The notes under the pieces: model-generated
Databases searched by the model: none
What the model was told of the DNA's origin: nothing
Seen by the model: the letters and a program-made list of their open reading frames with translations, nothing else
Translations under genes and position numbers: made by a program
From: an uncultured Clostridia bacterium
GTDB lineage: Bacteria > Bacillota > Clostridia > Christensenellales > CAG-138
NCBI GenBank assembly: GCA_946183765.1
Contig: CAMHDC010000083.1
Location: 1-6,277 of the forward strand
Direction: 5' to 3'
DNA length: 6,277 bases
In this document: piece by piece, positions 1 through 5,550 of the stretch
Numbering within the stretch: the stretch's first letter is position 1
How the letters are laid out: every line of letters starts with the position of its first letter

Positions 1-684
1 TACGGCTGCAACATGCAGTTCGGCGGCGACGACCAGTGGTCCAACATGCTGGGCGGCACCGAGCTCATCCGCAAGAAGCTGGGCAAGGACGCCCACGCCA
101 TGACCATCACCCTGCTGACCGACTCCCAGGGCAAGAAGATGGGCAAGACCGCCGGCAACGCCGTGTGGCTGGACCCCAACAAGACCAGCCCCTTCGAGTT
201 CTACCAGTACTGGCGGAACGTGGACGACGCGGACGTGATGAAGTGCATCCGTATGCTCACCTTCCTGCCGCTGGAGACCATCCGGGAGATGGACAGTTGG
301 CCCGACAGCCGGATCAACGAGAAGAAGGAGATCCTGGCCTTCGAGCTCACCAGCCTGGTCCACGGGAAAGAGGAGGCCGAAAAGGCCCAGTCCGCCGCCC
401 GGGCCCTGTTCTCCGGCGAGGGGGACGACGCCAGCATGCCCACCACCTGCCTTTGCTGCGAGCAGGTGCCGGAGGAGGGCATCAACATCATCGACCTCAT
501 GGTCTGCTGCGGTCTCGTGAAGAGCCGGGGCGAGGCCCGGCGGCTCATCGAGCAGGGGGGCGTGAAGGTGAACGGGGAAAAGGTGACCTCCACCTACGCC
601 ACCGTGTCCCGGGAACAGCTCTGCGCCGGCGCCAAGATCAAGAAGGGCAAGAAGGACTTCCACAAGGCCACGCTGCAGCTGTGA
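1..684 (+). CDS. tyrS: Tyrosyl-tRNA synthetase, C-terminal 227 residues (5' end outside window)
   Basis: Cytosolic class I aminoacyl-tRNA synthetase that charges tRNA-Tyr with tyrosine. The frame is open from base 1 (Y-G-C-N-M-Q...), so the ATG at 13 is internal; about 180 N-terminal residues, including the HIGH motif, lie outside the window. Visible evidence is the tyrosine-pocket segment QFGGDDQWSNMLGG (13-60 region), the class I KMSKS-loop equivalent KMGKT at 136-150, and a C-terminal S4-type RNA-binding domain around 480-620 (NIIDLMVCCGLVKSRGEARRLI, then a GGVKVNG turn). The end matches the usual TyrRS layout, with nothing missing at the C terminus. The gene is followed 12 bases later by its own terminator and converges with the minus-strand XRE-desulfoferrodoxin gene. 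Any T-box leader would lie upstream of the window. Confidence 0.97.
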   Translation, partial: YGCNMQFGGDDQWSNMLGGTELIRKKLGKDAHAMTITLLTDSQGKKMGKTAGNAVWLDPNKTSPFEFYQYWRNVDDADVMKCIRMLTFLPLETIREMDSWPDSRINEKKEILAFELTSLVHGKEEAEKAQSAARALFSGEGDDASMPTTCLCCEQVPEEGINIIDLMVCCGLVKSRGEARRLIEQGGVKVNGEKVTSTYATVSREQLCAGAKIKKGKKDFHKATLQL

Positions 685-696
685 CCTGCAACGCGC

Positions 697-735
697 AAAG
701 GGACCGCGGCCTTGCCGCGGTCCCTTTATGTTTTT
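697..735 (+). terminator. Intrinsic terminator of tyrS
   Basis: A perfect 13-bp stem pairs AAAGGGACCGCGG (697-709) with CCGCGGTCCCTTT (715-727) around a 5-base loop CCTTG, followed by ATG and a run of five T (731-735). It sits 12 bases after the tyrS stop and 3 bases before the stop of the convergent minus-strand gene. Read on the minus strand the hairpin is followed by GCGCG rather than a T run, so it should act mainly on plus-strand transcription. Confidence 0.93.
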
Positions 736-738
736 AGC

Positions 739-1323
739 TCATATCTTCGTTTCAAACAGCCCGTGCCGGTTGCAGCAGGCGTAGACACGCCGGACACCGT
801 CGATGCGAAAGCGAGCCTGGGCGGGGCCTTCCGGATAGAGCTTCGCAAGCTGCACGCTCCCGTCCGATACCGCCGCCAGGAAGGAGACGTAGTGGCCCTT
901 GGCCATGGGATGGTCCACCGTCACCAGGTACTCGTCCTCCACCCGCCGTACCTCGATTCCATGTTCCTCATCGCCCGCCTCCGGCTCCAGGGGCGGCAGG
1001 GTGATGCCGCAGCAGCTGACGACCGCCTCCCCGGCGGCCCAGAGCACGTTCCCGCACACGGGGCACACGTACCATTTCCCCCGGGCCATATTGGCGGCCC
1101 GGTTCCGGTTACGCACGTGCTGGCCGGAAAGGAGCTCGATGACGGAGATGCCCAGGGCCGCTGCCAGGGGTTCCAGCAGGCTGATGTCCGGGTAGCCCTT
1201 GCCGGTCTCCCATTTGCTCACCGCCTTGCCGCTGACGAAGATCCGCTGCGCCAGCTCCTCCTGGGTCAATCCCTTCTTCTCCCGCAGGGCGCGGATCACA
1301 TCCCCGGTCACATATCTATCCAT
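739..1323 (-). CDS. XRE-family regulator fused to a complete desulfoferrodoxin (superoxide reductase) module
   Basis: A 194-residue protein. Residues 6-65 are a Cro/C1-type helix-turn-helix (RALREKKGLTQEELA, then GKAVSKWETGKGYPDISLL), a DNA-binding domain. Residues 84-108 form a desulforedoxin-like site with C87-x2-C90 and the adjacent pair C104-C105. Residues 115-194 match the superoxide reductase domain: H121, H138 (HPM), H144 (HYV), C184 and H187 (CNRHG) align with the four His and one Cys that hold the catalytic iron. The conserved Glu before the first His is present (E119), but the usual Lys at the next position is Glu (E120). I infer a redox- or superoxide-responsive regulator; retained enzyme activity is possible but not shown. 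The ATG at 1323 has an ideal AGGAGGA Shine-Dalgarno at 1331-1337. The upstream AraC gene ends 80 bases away and a separate promoter is visible, so the gene is probably transcribed on its own. Confidence 0.92.
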   Translation of the reverse strand: MDRYVTGDVIRALREKKGLTQEELAQRIFVSGKAVSKWETGKGYPDISLLEPLAAALGISVIELLSGQHVRNRNRAANMARGKWYVCPVCGNVLWAAGEAVVSCCGITLPPLEPEAGDEEHGIEVRRVEDEYLVTVDHPMAKGHYVSFLAAVSDGSVQLAKLYPEGPAQARFRIDGVRRVYACCNRHGLFETKI

Positions 1324-1345
1324 AGCTTCGTCCTCCTATGGCCCC

Positions 1346-1374
1346 AGTGTACCCGTGCAAGCGGATGAAAGCAA
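1346..1374 (-). promoter_or_regulatory. Predicted sigma-A promoter of the XRE-desulfoferrodoxin gene
   Basis: On the minus strand, TTGCTT (1369-1374) and TACACT (1346-1351) are separated by exactly 17 bases. The predicted transcription start near 1339 lies directly against the Shine-Dalgarno at 1331-1337, giving a leader of only about 15 bases. Box matches are partial (3/6 and 4/6), so this is a spacing-supported prediction. Confidence 0.45.
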
Positions 1375-1377
1375 CCT

Positions 1378-1400
1378 ACGGAGCGTGGAGACGGAGCGTG
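1378..1400. repeat. Short tandem direct repeat upstream of the XRE-desulfoferrodoxin promoter
   Basis: Two identical copies of ACGGAGCGTG (1378-1387 and 1391-1400) are separated by GAG. They lie just upstream of the predicted -35 box at 1369-1374 (minus-strand sense), in the gap between two regulator genes. Two same-orientation sites about 13 bases apart next to a -35 box could be a binding site for an activator such as an AraC-type protein, but nothing ties a specific regulator to it. Confidence 0.5.
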
Positions 1401-1403
1401 CCG

Positions 1404-2297
1404 TCACGCCTTCCGCTGCACGGGGATCCAGATGGCGCTGTGATAGTCGGCGTCCGTCATCTCGCCGTGCAAACAGTCGTACCACTCCACCGTGGCGTTG
1501 CCGCAAAGCTCATAGTCCGGGTTGCCGGGCAGCCACTCCTGAAAGATGCGGGTGTTGACGCTCTGCAGGGTCTGGGGGTTGGGGCCTACGCAGTCGAACA
1601 CGGCCCACTCCCCGCGGGGAAACTCATAGAGCACCATGCCTTCGGGCACGGGGCCGCCGGTGTACTTGCCCGCGATCAGGTAGCGGAATCGGCCGTCGCT
1701 CAGATCGTCGATGCAGACGCCGTATTCGCCGATGCAGTTGTCCATGAGGGCCTGCTCGTAGGGGTTGGCTGGCGGGTTCCCGGCGTAGACGTTGTTGGCA
1801 TACTTCTCGCAGGTCTCGTCCCAGAACCTGGGGATCTCGCTGTAAGCTTCCTCATAGGTGAACACCTTCTGAAAGCCGATGAGCCTGAAGGGGAACATGG
1901 GGGTGATCTTGGGTTCCATTTTGCTGCCTCCCTGGATGTGGATTTGGATGGTCAGGGGAAGGAAAGCCCGGATGGCCGCCCCGCTGCGCACCTCGGTGGG
2001 CGTGGCGCCGTGGAAGCGGGCAAAGGCCTTCGTGAAGCTCTCCGGAGTCTCGTAGCCGTAGCGAAGGGCCACGTCGATGACCTTTTCCGACCTCTTCCTG
2101 AGGTCCAATGCCGCCTGGTAGAGACGCCGGTTTCGGAGATATTCGCCGATGCCGTAGCCGGTCATCAGCGAAAAGCCCCGCTGCAGGAAGAAGGGGGAGA
2201 GGTGTACCGCCCGGGCCACGTCGTCCAGGCTGACGTCGTCCGTCAGGTGATCCTCCGCATACGATACCGCCCCGCGGATCGCGGTGAGCCATTCCAT
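1404..2297 (-). CDS. AraC-family transcriptional regulator with GyrI-like effector-binding domain
   Basis: A 297-residue protein with the Rob-like order: DNA-binding domain first, small-molecule domain second. Residues 5-105 hold the two AraC helix-turn-helix motifs, SLDDVARAVHLSPFFLQRGF (23-42) and IDVALRYGYETPESFTKAF (74-92), ending in the typical GATPTEVR. Residues 127-297 resemble a GyrI-like/SoxS-Rob effector domain: they start with a PFRLIGF-type strand, contain a PYEQALMDNCIGEYGVCID stretch and close on a SAIWIPV strand. Such domains bind drug-like or aromatic ligands in related proteins; no ligand can be named here. The ATG at 2297 has GGAG at 2305-2308 with a 7-base spacer. It follows the degenerate end of the TetR operon on the same strand by about 60 bases and may be partly co-transcribed, although an extended -10 promoter precedes it. 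Confidence 0.93.
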   Translation of the reverse strand: MEWLTAIRGAVSYAEDHLTDDVSLDDVARAVHLSPFFLQRGFSLMTGYGIGEYLRNRRLYQAALDLRKRSEKVIDVALRYGYETPESFTKAFARFHGATPTEVRSGAAIRAFLPLTIQIHIQGGSKMEPKITPMFPFRLIGFQKVFTYEEAYSEIPRFWDETCEKYANNVYAGNPPANPYEQALMDNCIGEYGVCIDDLSDGRFRYLIAGKYTGGPVPEGMVLYEFPRGEWAVFDCVGPNPQTLQSVNTRIFQEWLPGNPDYELCGNATVEWYDCLHGEMTDADYHSAIWIPVQRKA

Positions 2298-2326
2298 GGG
2301 CCGTCTCCTTTCCTTTGACTGTTCTC

Positions 2327-2355
2327 AGTATACCAGGCCCCGGGATACCTGTCCT
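2327..2355 (-). promoter_or_regulatory. Possible extended -10 promoter of the AraC-type regulator
   Basis: On the minus strand TATACT (2327-2332) is preceded by TG plus one base, the extended -10 arrangement, and lies about 20 bases upstream of the gene's Shine-Dalgarno. At 17-bp spacing the -35 hexamer is AGGACA (2350-2355), a weak match. A perfect TTGACA sits at 2355-2360, but 22 bases from the -10. Confidence 0.45.
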
Positions 2356-2356
2356 G

Positions 2357-2539
2357 TCAATCCCTGCTCAAATCTGTCCCGGGGGAGTCGAAGTCACACA
2401 GCGCATTTTCCGGCTCCTTCGCAAAATGCAGGGTCATAATGGCGTCCCGGTAGCCGATTCGGCGGTAGAAGTCGCTGACACCGCCGGTCATGATCCGGGC
2501 GCCCAGGGGCCGCAGCAGCCGGTCATGTTGGGATAGGGC
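2357..2539 (-). pseudogene. 3' remnant of a GNAT-type acetyltransferase gene, no start
   Basis: A minus-strand frame without a start codon or ribosome-binding site encodes about 60 residues: ALSQHDRLLRPLGARI, then MTGGVSDFYRRIGYRDA, then IMTLHFAKEPENALCDF, and stops at 2357-2359. The FYRRIGYRDA segment looks like the C-terminal motif-B region (F/LYxxxGF) of GNAT N-acetyltransferases, and codon choice is like neighbouring real genes. The motif-A acetyl-CoA-binding region is absent. Directly upstream the coding sense passes, in a different frame, to the flavin-reductase fragment, so I read this as the tail of a gene whose front was deleted. The identification as GNAT rests on a short segment and is tentative. 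Confidence 0.5.
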
Positions 2540-2726
2540 CGCAGCGGCCCCCGTTGTGCATACAGGCGAAACAGCCCCGGCAGTAGCCCACGTGCTGCTC
2601 CACGGCGGTGATCACCTTCACTTCCTGTTTCGCCGTTTCCGCCATTCCCGCCAGAAAGGCACGGGTGATGCACAGGGTGTCGCTCTTCTCCCCCTTGGGG
2701 CTGCCGTTGAACACCAAGATCTTCAC
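2523..2726 (-). pseudogene. Truncated NADPH-dependent FMN reductase / flavodoxin-like protein (N-terminal 67 residues)
   Basis: The protein begins MKILVFNGSPKGEKSDTL, the phosphate-binding loop that holds FMN in the NADPH-dependent FMN reductase/flavodoxin-fold family. It continues to the family's Cys-rich segment YCRGCFACMHNGGRC (48-62) and then stops after GPIPT. Family members normally run on with a DDM-type segment to about 180 residues or more, so roughly two thirds is missing. The start is GTG (2724-2726), overlapping the TGA of the upstream kinase-like gene as GTGA, with GGAGA shortly upstream, which shows it was the next operon gene. The break coincides with a perfect palindrome (2536-2550), after which a GNAT-like tail appears in another frame. 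A 67-residue product cannot form the complete FMN fold. Confidence 0.75.
2536..2550. repeat. Perfect 7+1+7 palindrome at the gene-remnant junction
   Basis: GGGCCGC (2536-2542), A, GCGGCCC (2544-2550) is a perfect GC-only inverted repeat. It lies where the flavin-reductase reading frame loses family resemblance and the GNAT-like tail begins, so it may mark the end-points of a deletion. Confidence 0.7.
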
Positions 2727-3259
2727 GATTCTCTCTCCTTCAGATAGGCTTCGAACTCCGGCGTCCTGGACCAGTAGCGGACGCCCCAGTTCTCAAAGTT
2801 CCATCGGTCCATATATTCGTTGCACTCGTAGTCGATATACCAAAGCTGCCCGTCCCGCACCACGAAGTTGGTGGGGAAATAGTCGATGTTCAGCCCGGCC
2901 CCCTGGGCCCGGGCGGCCATGGCCCGCACCTGTTCGAGGTACGGCGTCACGTCCTCGCCGCCCCGGACCAGCTCGAAGATCGTGGGGCCGTCGATGTATG
3001 CCTTCACCAGCCGTTCGGCAGTCCGGTCCACGGCCAGAAGCTCCGGCACGGGGATGCCCGCCGCTTTCAGACGCTCGTAGTCGTGAAGCTCCGCCCCCAG
3101 CTTGTCCCCGAAGGTATAGTAGCTGCAGGGCTCGTGGTGGATCTGCTTCACCACCACCGGCTGCCTGGAGCCGTCCTCCGCGAGATAGGAGTATCCGCCC
3201 TTGCCGTGGCCCAGGAGGCGGAGGACGGTGTAGGCCTGGCCGTCCGCCGTCATGTTCAT
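2723..3259 (-). CDS. Small kinase-fold phosphotransferase (APH/protein-kinase-like), function unknown
   Basis: A 178-residue protein with a compact protein-kinase/aminoglycoside-phosphotransferase fold. Visible elements in order: glycine loop LGHGKGGYSYL (16-26), ATP-anchoring Lys in VVVKQI (K38), a possible helix-C Glu (E58 or E62) before IPVPELL, a hinge-like LVKAYIDGPTIFEL (84-97), a catalytic loop NIDYFPTN with D126 and N131 (the usual leading His is Asn), and the metal-binding Asp in IDYE (D143). All core catalytic positions are present, so activity on ATP is plausible, but 178 residues is short for an APH (usually about 260) and little substrate lobe is left. The substrate could be a drug, a metabolite or a protein. 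The ATG at 3259 overlaps the upstream stop as ATGA, with GGGAG ahead; an ATG two codons in is a weaker alternative. The stop overlaps the next gene by 4 bases. Confidence 0.85.
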   Translation of the reverse strand: MNMTADGQAYTVLRLLGHGKGGYSYLAEDGSRQPVVVKQIHHEPCSYYTFGDKLGAELHDYERLKAAGIPVPELLAVDRTAERLVKAYIDGPTIFELVRGGEDVTPYLEQVRAMAARAQGAGLNIDYFPTNFVVRDGQLWYIDYECNEYMDRWNFENWGVRYWSRTPEFEAYLKERES

Positions 3260-3927
3260 GCCTTGTTCTCCCGTGTGCGTTCCTGCAAAAAGGCTTTCAT
3301 CTCCTGCTCCAAAAGGCGGAACACCCTGGCCACCAGATACCCGTCCGCCACGGCGTGATTCATGCGGACGGACACGGGCATCCTAAGCCGCCCCTCTTCC
3401 TCCCGATAGGCGCCCCAGTTGACGATGGGGGCGAAATAGAGGTACCCGTCCGGCAGCTCCATGTGGAGGGCGTCGTAGGACACCCAGGGGATGTAGGAGG
3501 CGTCGAACCGGTTGGGCTCCTTTGTGGCCTCCCGGATATAGACCGGGTGTGCCTTGGCCCAATCGAGGTCCGCCGCGGCGTGGTCATAGAAGGCGGCATA
3601 GTCCTCATAATACAGGGAGTAGACCGGGGTGCAGGTCTCCGTCTCCGGGTGGAAGCAATAATGGGTGGGATGGATCACGTCGTAGACCACCAGCTCCCCG
3701 GTTTTATAGAAATAGTCCATGCGATAGTCCTCCCGGGCGTTCATGACCCGGGTCAGCAGGTACAGAAAGTTGAGGTAGAATTTCGTTCCGGTCGCCTTGG
3801 ACCAGGCGACGAGGTCCGTCACGTCGATCCGCGCCGTCATGGACAGCGAGCACTTGCAGTCCTCCGAGAAGCGGCGAAAGACGTCCTTGCGGTAATAGGT
3901 CTCCTTGTCGATGACTCGATAGGCCAT
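3256..3927 (-). CDS. Chloramphenicol acetyltransferase-like O-acetyltransferase (classical CAT type)
   Basis: A 223-residue protein, the normal length for trimeric cytosolic CAT enzymes, which move acetyl from acetyl-CoA to a hydroxyl group. It follows the family from end to end: YRKDVFRRF (12-20), CSLSMTARIDVTDL (26-39), a VMNAREDYRM segment (61-70), HPTHYCFHPETET (86-98), IPWVSYDALHMELPDGY (146-162) with the serine that stabilises the transition state (S150), and the catalytic motif as NHAVADG (190-196), giving H191 and D195. The first His of the usual HHxxxDG is Asn; the catalytic second His is kept. The reading frame extends far upstream, but the true ATG (3925-3927) has AAAGGAGA six bases ahead and begins where homology begins. 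It lies 17 bases after the GNAT gene and overlaps the kinase-like gene by 4. Chloramphenicol as substrate is not established. Confidence 0.9.
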   Translation of the reverse strand: MAYRVIDKETYYRKDVFRRFSEDCKCSLSMTARIDVTDLVAWSKATGTKFYLNFLYLLTRVMNAREDYRMDYFYKTGELVVYDVIHPTHYCFHPETETCTPVYSLYYEDYAAFYDHAAADLDWAKAHPVYIREATKEPNRFDASYIPWVSYDALHMELPDGYLYFAPIVNWGAYREEEGRLRMPVSVRMNHAVADGYLVARVFRLLEQEMKAFLQERTRENKA

Positions 3928-3944
3928 GCTCTTCTCCTTTCCTT

Positions 3945-4490
3945 TCACAGCTCCCGGCGCATGTAGACGAGGGCCTGCCAGCCCGTGAGCCGGGATATAA
4001 AGCCCCTGGGATTTCGGCCGTACTCCACGAAGCCCTCGCTTGTATAGAGGGCCAGCGCTCGCTCGTTGTCCGCCACGGCCTCCAGCTCCAGCTGCAGATA
4101 GCCCGCCTGCTGTGCCAGGGCGATGCAGGCCCGGGTCAGCGCCCGGCCGATGCCCAGATGCCAGTAGTGTATGTCGACGCTGATGCCGAAGGTGGCCCGG
4201 TGCTTCACCTTGTCCGCCCGGCCCACCCGGGCGATGCCCGCCTGACCCACGATCACGCCGTCCACCTCCGCCACCAGCTCCGCCTCGTCGGGGCTGTCGG
4301 CCTTCTCCTGCAGATACTTTTCCTCCTGGGCCACGGTGAAGCGGACTTCGTCCGGGTAGGTGGTGAGAAAGTCCGTCTGGGCGTGGTTCAGCACGAAGTT
4401 GCGGAGGACTCCTTCTCCGTCCGCCGCCGTGCCGTGGCGGATGACGCAAGACTGCCCGTCCTTCAGGATGATGGTTTCTCTGTACTCCAT
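3945..4490 (-). CDS. GNAT-family N-acetyltransferase
   Basis: A 181-residue protein. A short N-terminal strand region (IILKDGQSCVIRHGTAAD) leads to the β-strands ELVAEVDGVIVGQAGI (71-86), then motif A GISVDIHYWHLGIGRALT (102-119), where HLGIGRA is the acetyl-CoA pyrophosphate loop (Q/RxxGxG/A class), and motif B NERALALYTSEGF (142-154), ending in a typical C-terminal strand. It resembles the RimL-like group of small N-acetyltransferases that act on amino groups of small molecules or protein N termini; the acceptor is unknown. The ATG at 4490 sits in CATATG with AGGA six bases upstream. It lies between two CAT-fold genes, 12 bases after one and 17 before the other, so the operon encodes three acetyl-CoA-dependent enzymes in a row. 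Confidence 0.92.
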   Translation of the reverse strand: MEYRETIILKDGQSCVIRHGTAADGEGVLRNFVLNHAQTDFLTTYPDEVRFTVAQEEKYLQEKADSPDEAELVAEVDGVIVGQAGIARVGRADKVKHRATFGISVDIHYWHLGIGRALTRACIALAQQAGYLQLELEAVADNERALALYTSEGFVEYGRNPRGFISRLTGWQALVYMRREL

Positions 4491-4502
4491 ATGCTTTCCT
4501 CT

Positions 4503-5126
4503 CTATTTCAGACTGTCGATCTCCCGCTGCAGGGTCTCCAGGAAACGGCCCGCCTGGGCCCCGTCCATCTGGGCGTGGTGGAACTGGAAGGACAGGGGCA
4601 GCACGTATCGAAAGAACCTCTTTCGATACCGGCCCCAGATCAAAAAGGGGTTGTTGAAGATGCCGCTGTTCATGCCCACGGCCCCGTCCAGCTCCGTGGC
4701 TACAATGGCGGAGGTGCCGATGACCATGCAATCCGCGGAAAGGTCCCGATCCTCACAGGTCTCGGCCGCCCGGGCGGTATAGGTCAGGTATTCCCGGTTG
4801 AAATCCTGCAGATCTTCCCGGAACCGAACGTCGCAGGAGCTAACGCCCCCGGCCCGATTTTTCACGATGGTGTTCACCGCCAGGGCGTCGTACTGCATCA
4901 GCTTGCGGCCCACGGGCAGGGTATAGAATTCCTCTATGCCCGCAGCAGCTTTGCCGATGCACCAGTCCAGCAGCATGTTGAACTTCAGTCCCCGCCGACG
5001 GCTGAGTTTGACCAAATTCGTCACGTCCAGGGTCTTCATGAACGTGACCATGGGGTTGGGGGCGTCCATCCACAGCCGGTAGGCTGCGGCCCGGCTGGTC
5101 TTGTTGGGGTCCATCTCTCGTACCAT
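4503..5126 (-). CDS. CAT-fold (CatA-like) O-acetyltransferase, divergent
   Basis: A 207-residue member of the chloramphenicol acetyltransferase fold, shorter and more divergent than the second copy at 3256-3927. The N-terminal half shows FMKTLDVTNLVKLSRRRG (29-46) and LDWCIGKAAAGIEEF (53-67), the family's β-strand and helix. The end shows LPLSFQFHHAQMDGAQAGRF (176-195) with the full HHxxxDG catalytic motif (H184, D188). The classical PWVS segment is not conserved; the region around S139 (IGTSAIVATE) takes its place. It should be a soluble trimer using acetyl-CoA at the subunit interface, with an unknown hydroxylated acceptor. The ATG (5124-5126) overlaps the upstream yjdF stop by one base as TGATG, typical of translational coupling. 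It is 12 bases from the following GNAT gene. Confidence 0.88.
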   Translation of the reverse strand: MVREMDPNKTSRAAAYRLWMDAPNPMVTFMKTLDVTNLVKLSRRRGLKFNMLLDWCIGKAAAGIEEFYTLPVGRKLMQYDALAVNTIVKNRAGGVSSCDVRFREDLQDFNREYLTYTARAAETCEDRDLSADCMVIGTSAIVATELDGAVGMNSGIFNNPFLIWGRYRKRFFRYVLPLSFQFHHAQMDGAQAGRFLETLQREIDSLK

Positions 5127-5542
5127 CAGTGGCCTCGCTTCTTCTCCTTCTTCTGCTGCTGCTTGAGCTCGAAGCGGCGCTGCTCCTCGGCCTCCCGCTC
5201 CGCCCTGGTGATCCGCTTGCGCTCCGTCTTCATCAGCTCCCGCTGGGCCTGCAGGGCCTGCTGGGATTTGGTGCCTACGCCGGTGGGCTGCATCTCCTTC
5301 GCCGCGGCTCGCTGCCGCCTTTTGGGACTGTCTGCTTTCTCCCGGGCCTCGCGGGGCACCGGTTCGCTGAAGCGAAGCTCACCATAGTGGCGGCGCACAT
5401 AGTCCAGCACCTCGTAGCCCTTGGGCTCAGCTCCGAAGGTCACCTTGCAGGCGCTGAGCTCGTCCCCTTCGATCCGCTCGAAGACCCCCACCCAGAAGGG
5501 CTCCTCAAAGAACACGGTCAGCCGGCCGGAATACTCGTCCAT
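5126..5542 (-). CDS. yjdF: YjdF family protein (DUF2992)
   Basis: A 138-residue protein matching the YjdF family throughout. The N-terminal β-rich part shows LTVFFEEPFWVGVFE (8-22) and KVTFGAEPKGYEVLDYV (33-49), both family signatures. The remainder is strongly basic and probably helical or coiled coil: KRRQRAAAKE (74-83), GVGTKSQQALQAQREL (88-103) and a Lys/Gln-rich end QQQKKEKKRGH. The molecular role of YjdF is unknown. In Bacillus and relatives its mRNA is commonly preceded by the yjdF riboswitch, which responds to azaaromatic compounds, linking the family to tolerance of toxic aromatics. Here only 8 bases separate it from the TetR gene, so there is no room for that RNA and control presumably passes to TetR. 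The start at 5542 has only a weak AGG ahead, so translation is probably coupled to tetR. Confidence 0.9.
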   Translation of the reverse strand: MDEYSGRLTVFFEEPFWVGVFERIEGDELSACKVTFGAEPKGYEVLDYVRRHYGELRFSEPVPREAREKADSPKRRQRAAAKEMQPTGVGTKSQQALQAQRELMKTERKRITRAEREAEEQRRFELKQQQKKEKKRGH

Positions 5543-5550
5543 GCGGGGGC

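Noticed and set aside
36..737. A 233-residue plus-strand frame overlapping tyrS.
   Set aside because: An alternate frame of tyrS with Arg/Gly/Pro-rich composition that runs through the terminator hairpin; the tyrS frame has clear motifs.
2355..2360. Perfect TTGACA as the -35 box for the AraC-type gene.
   Set aside because: It is 22 bases from the TATACT at 2327-2332, too far for a normal sigma-A promoter, and it overlaps the stop codon of the GNAT remnant. The extended -10 element is the better support.
2488..2673. A 61-residue minus-strand frame across the remnant junction.
   Set aside because: It is an out-of-frame reading of the flavin-reductase fragment with no family resemblance or ribosome-binding site.
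3256..4731. A single 491-residue minus-strand open frame ending as the CAT-like protein.
   Set aside because: Only the last 223 codons (from 3927) show family homology; the upstream part is low-complexity, Gly/Arg/Pro-rich and runs antisense-in-phase through the GNAT and second CAT-fold genes. The ATG at 3927 has a strong Shine-Dalgarno.
712..5387. Long plus-strand open frames (for example at 712-1368, 1338-2318, 2608-3966 and 4158-5387).
   Set aside because: They lie opposite well-supported minus-strand genes, have no recognisable domains and no consistent ribosome-binding sites. High GC with few stop codons explains them.
5543..5550. A yjdF riboswitch ahead of yjdF.
   Set aside because: Only 8 bases separate the tetR stop from the yjdF start, and the short leader ahead of tetR is filled by operator sequence and ribosome-binding site.
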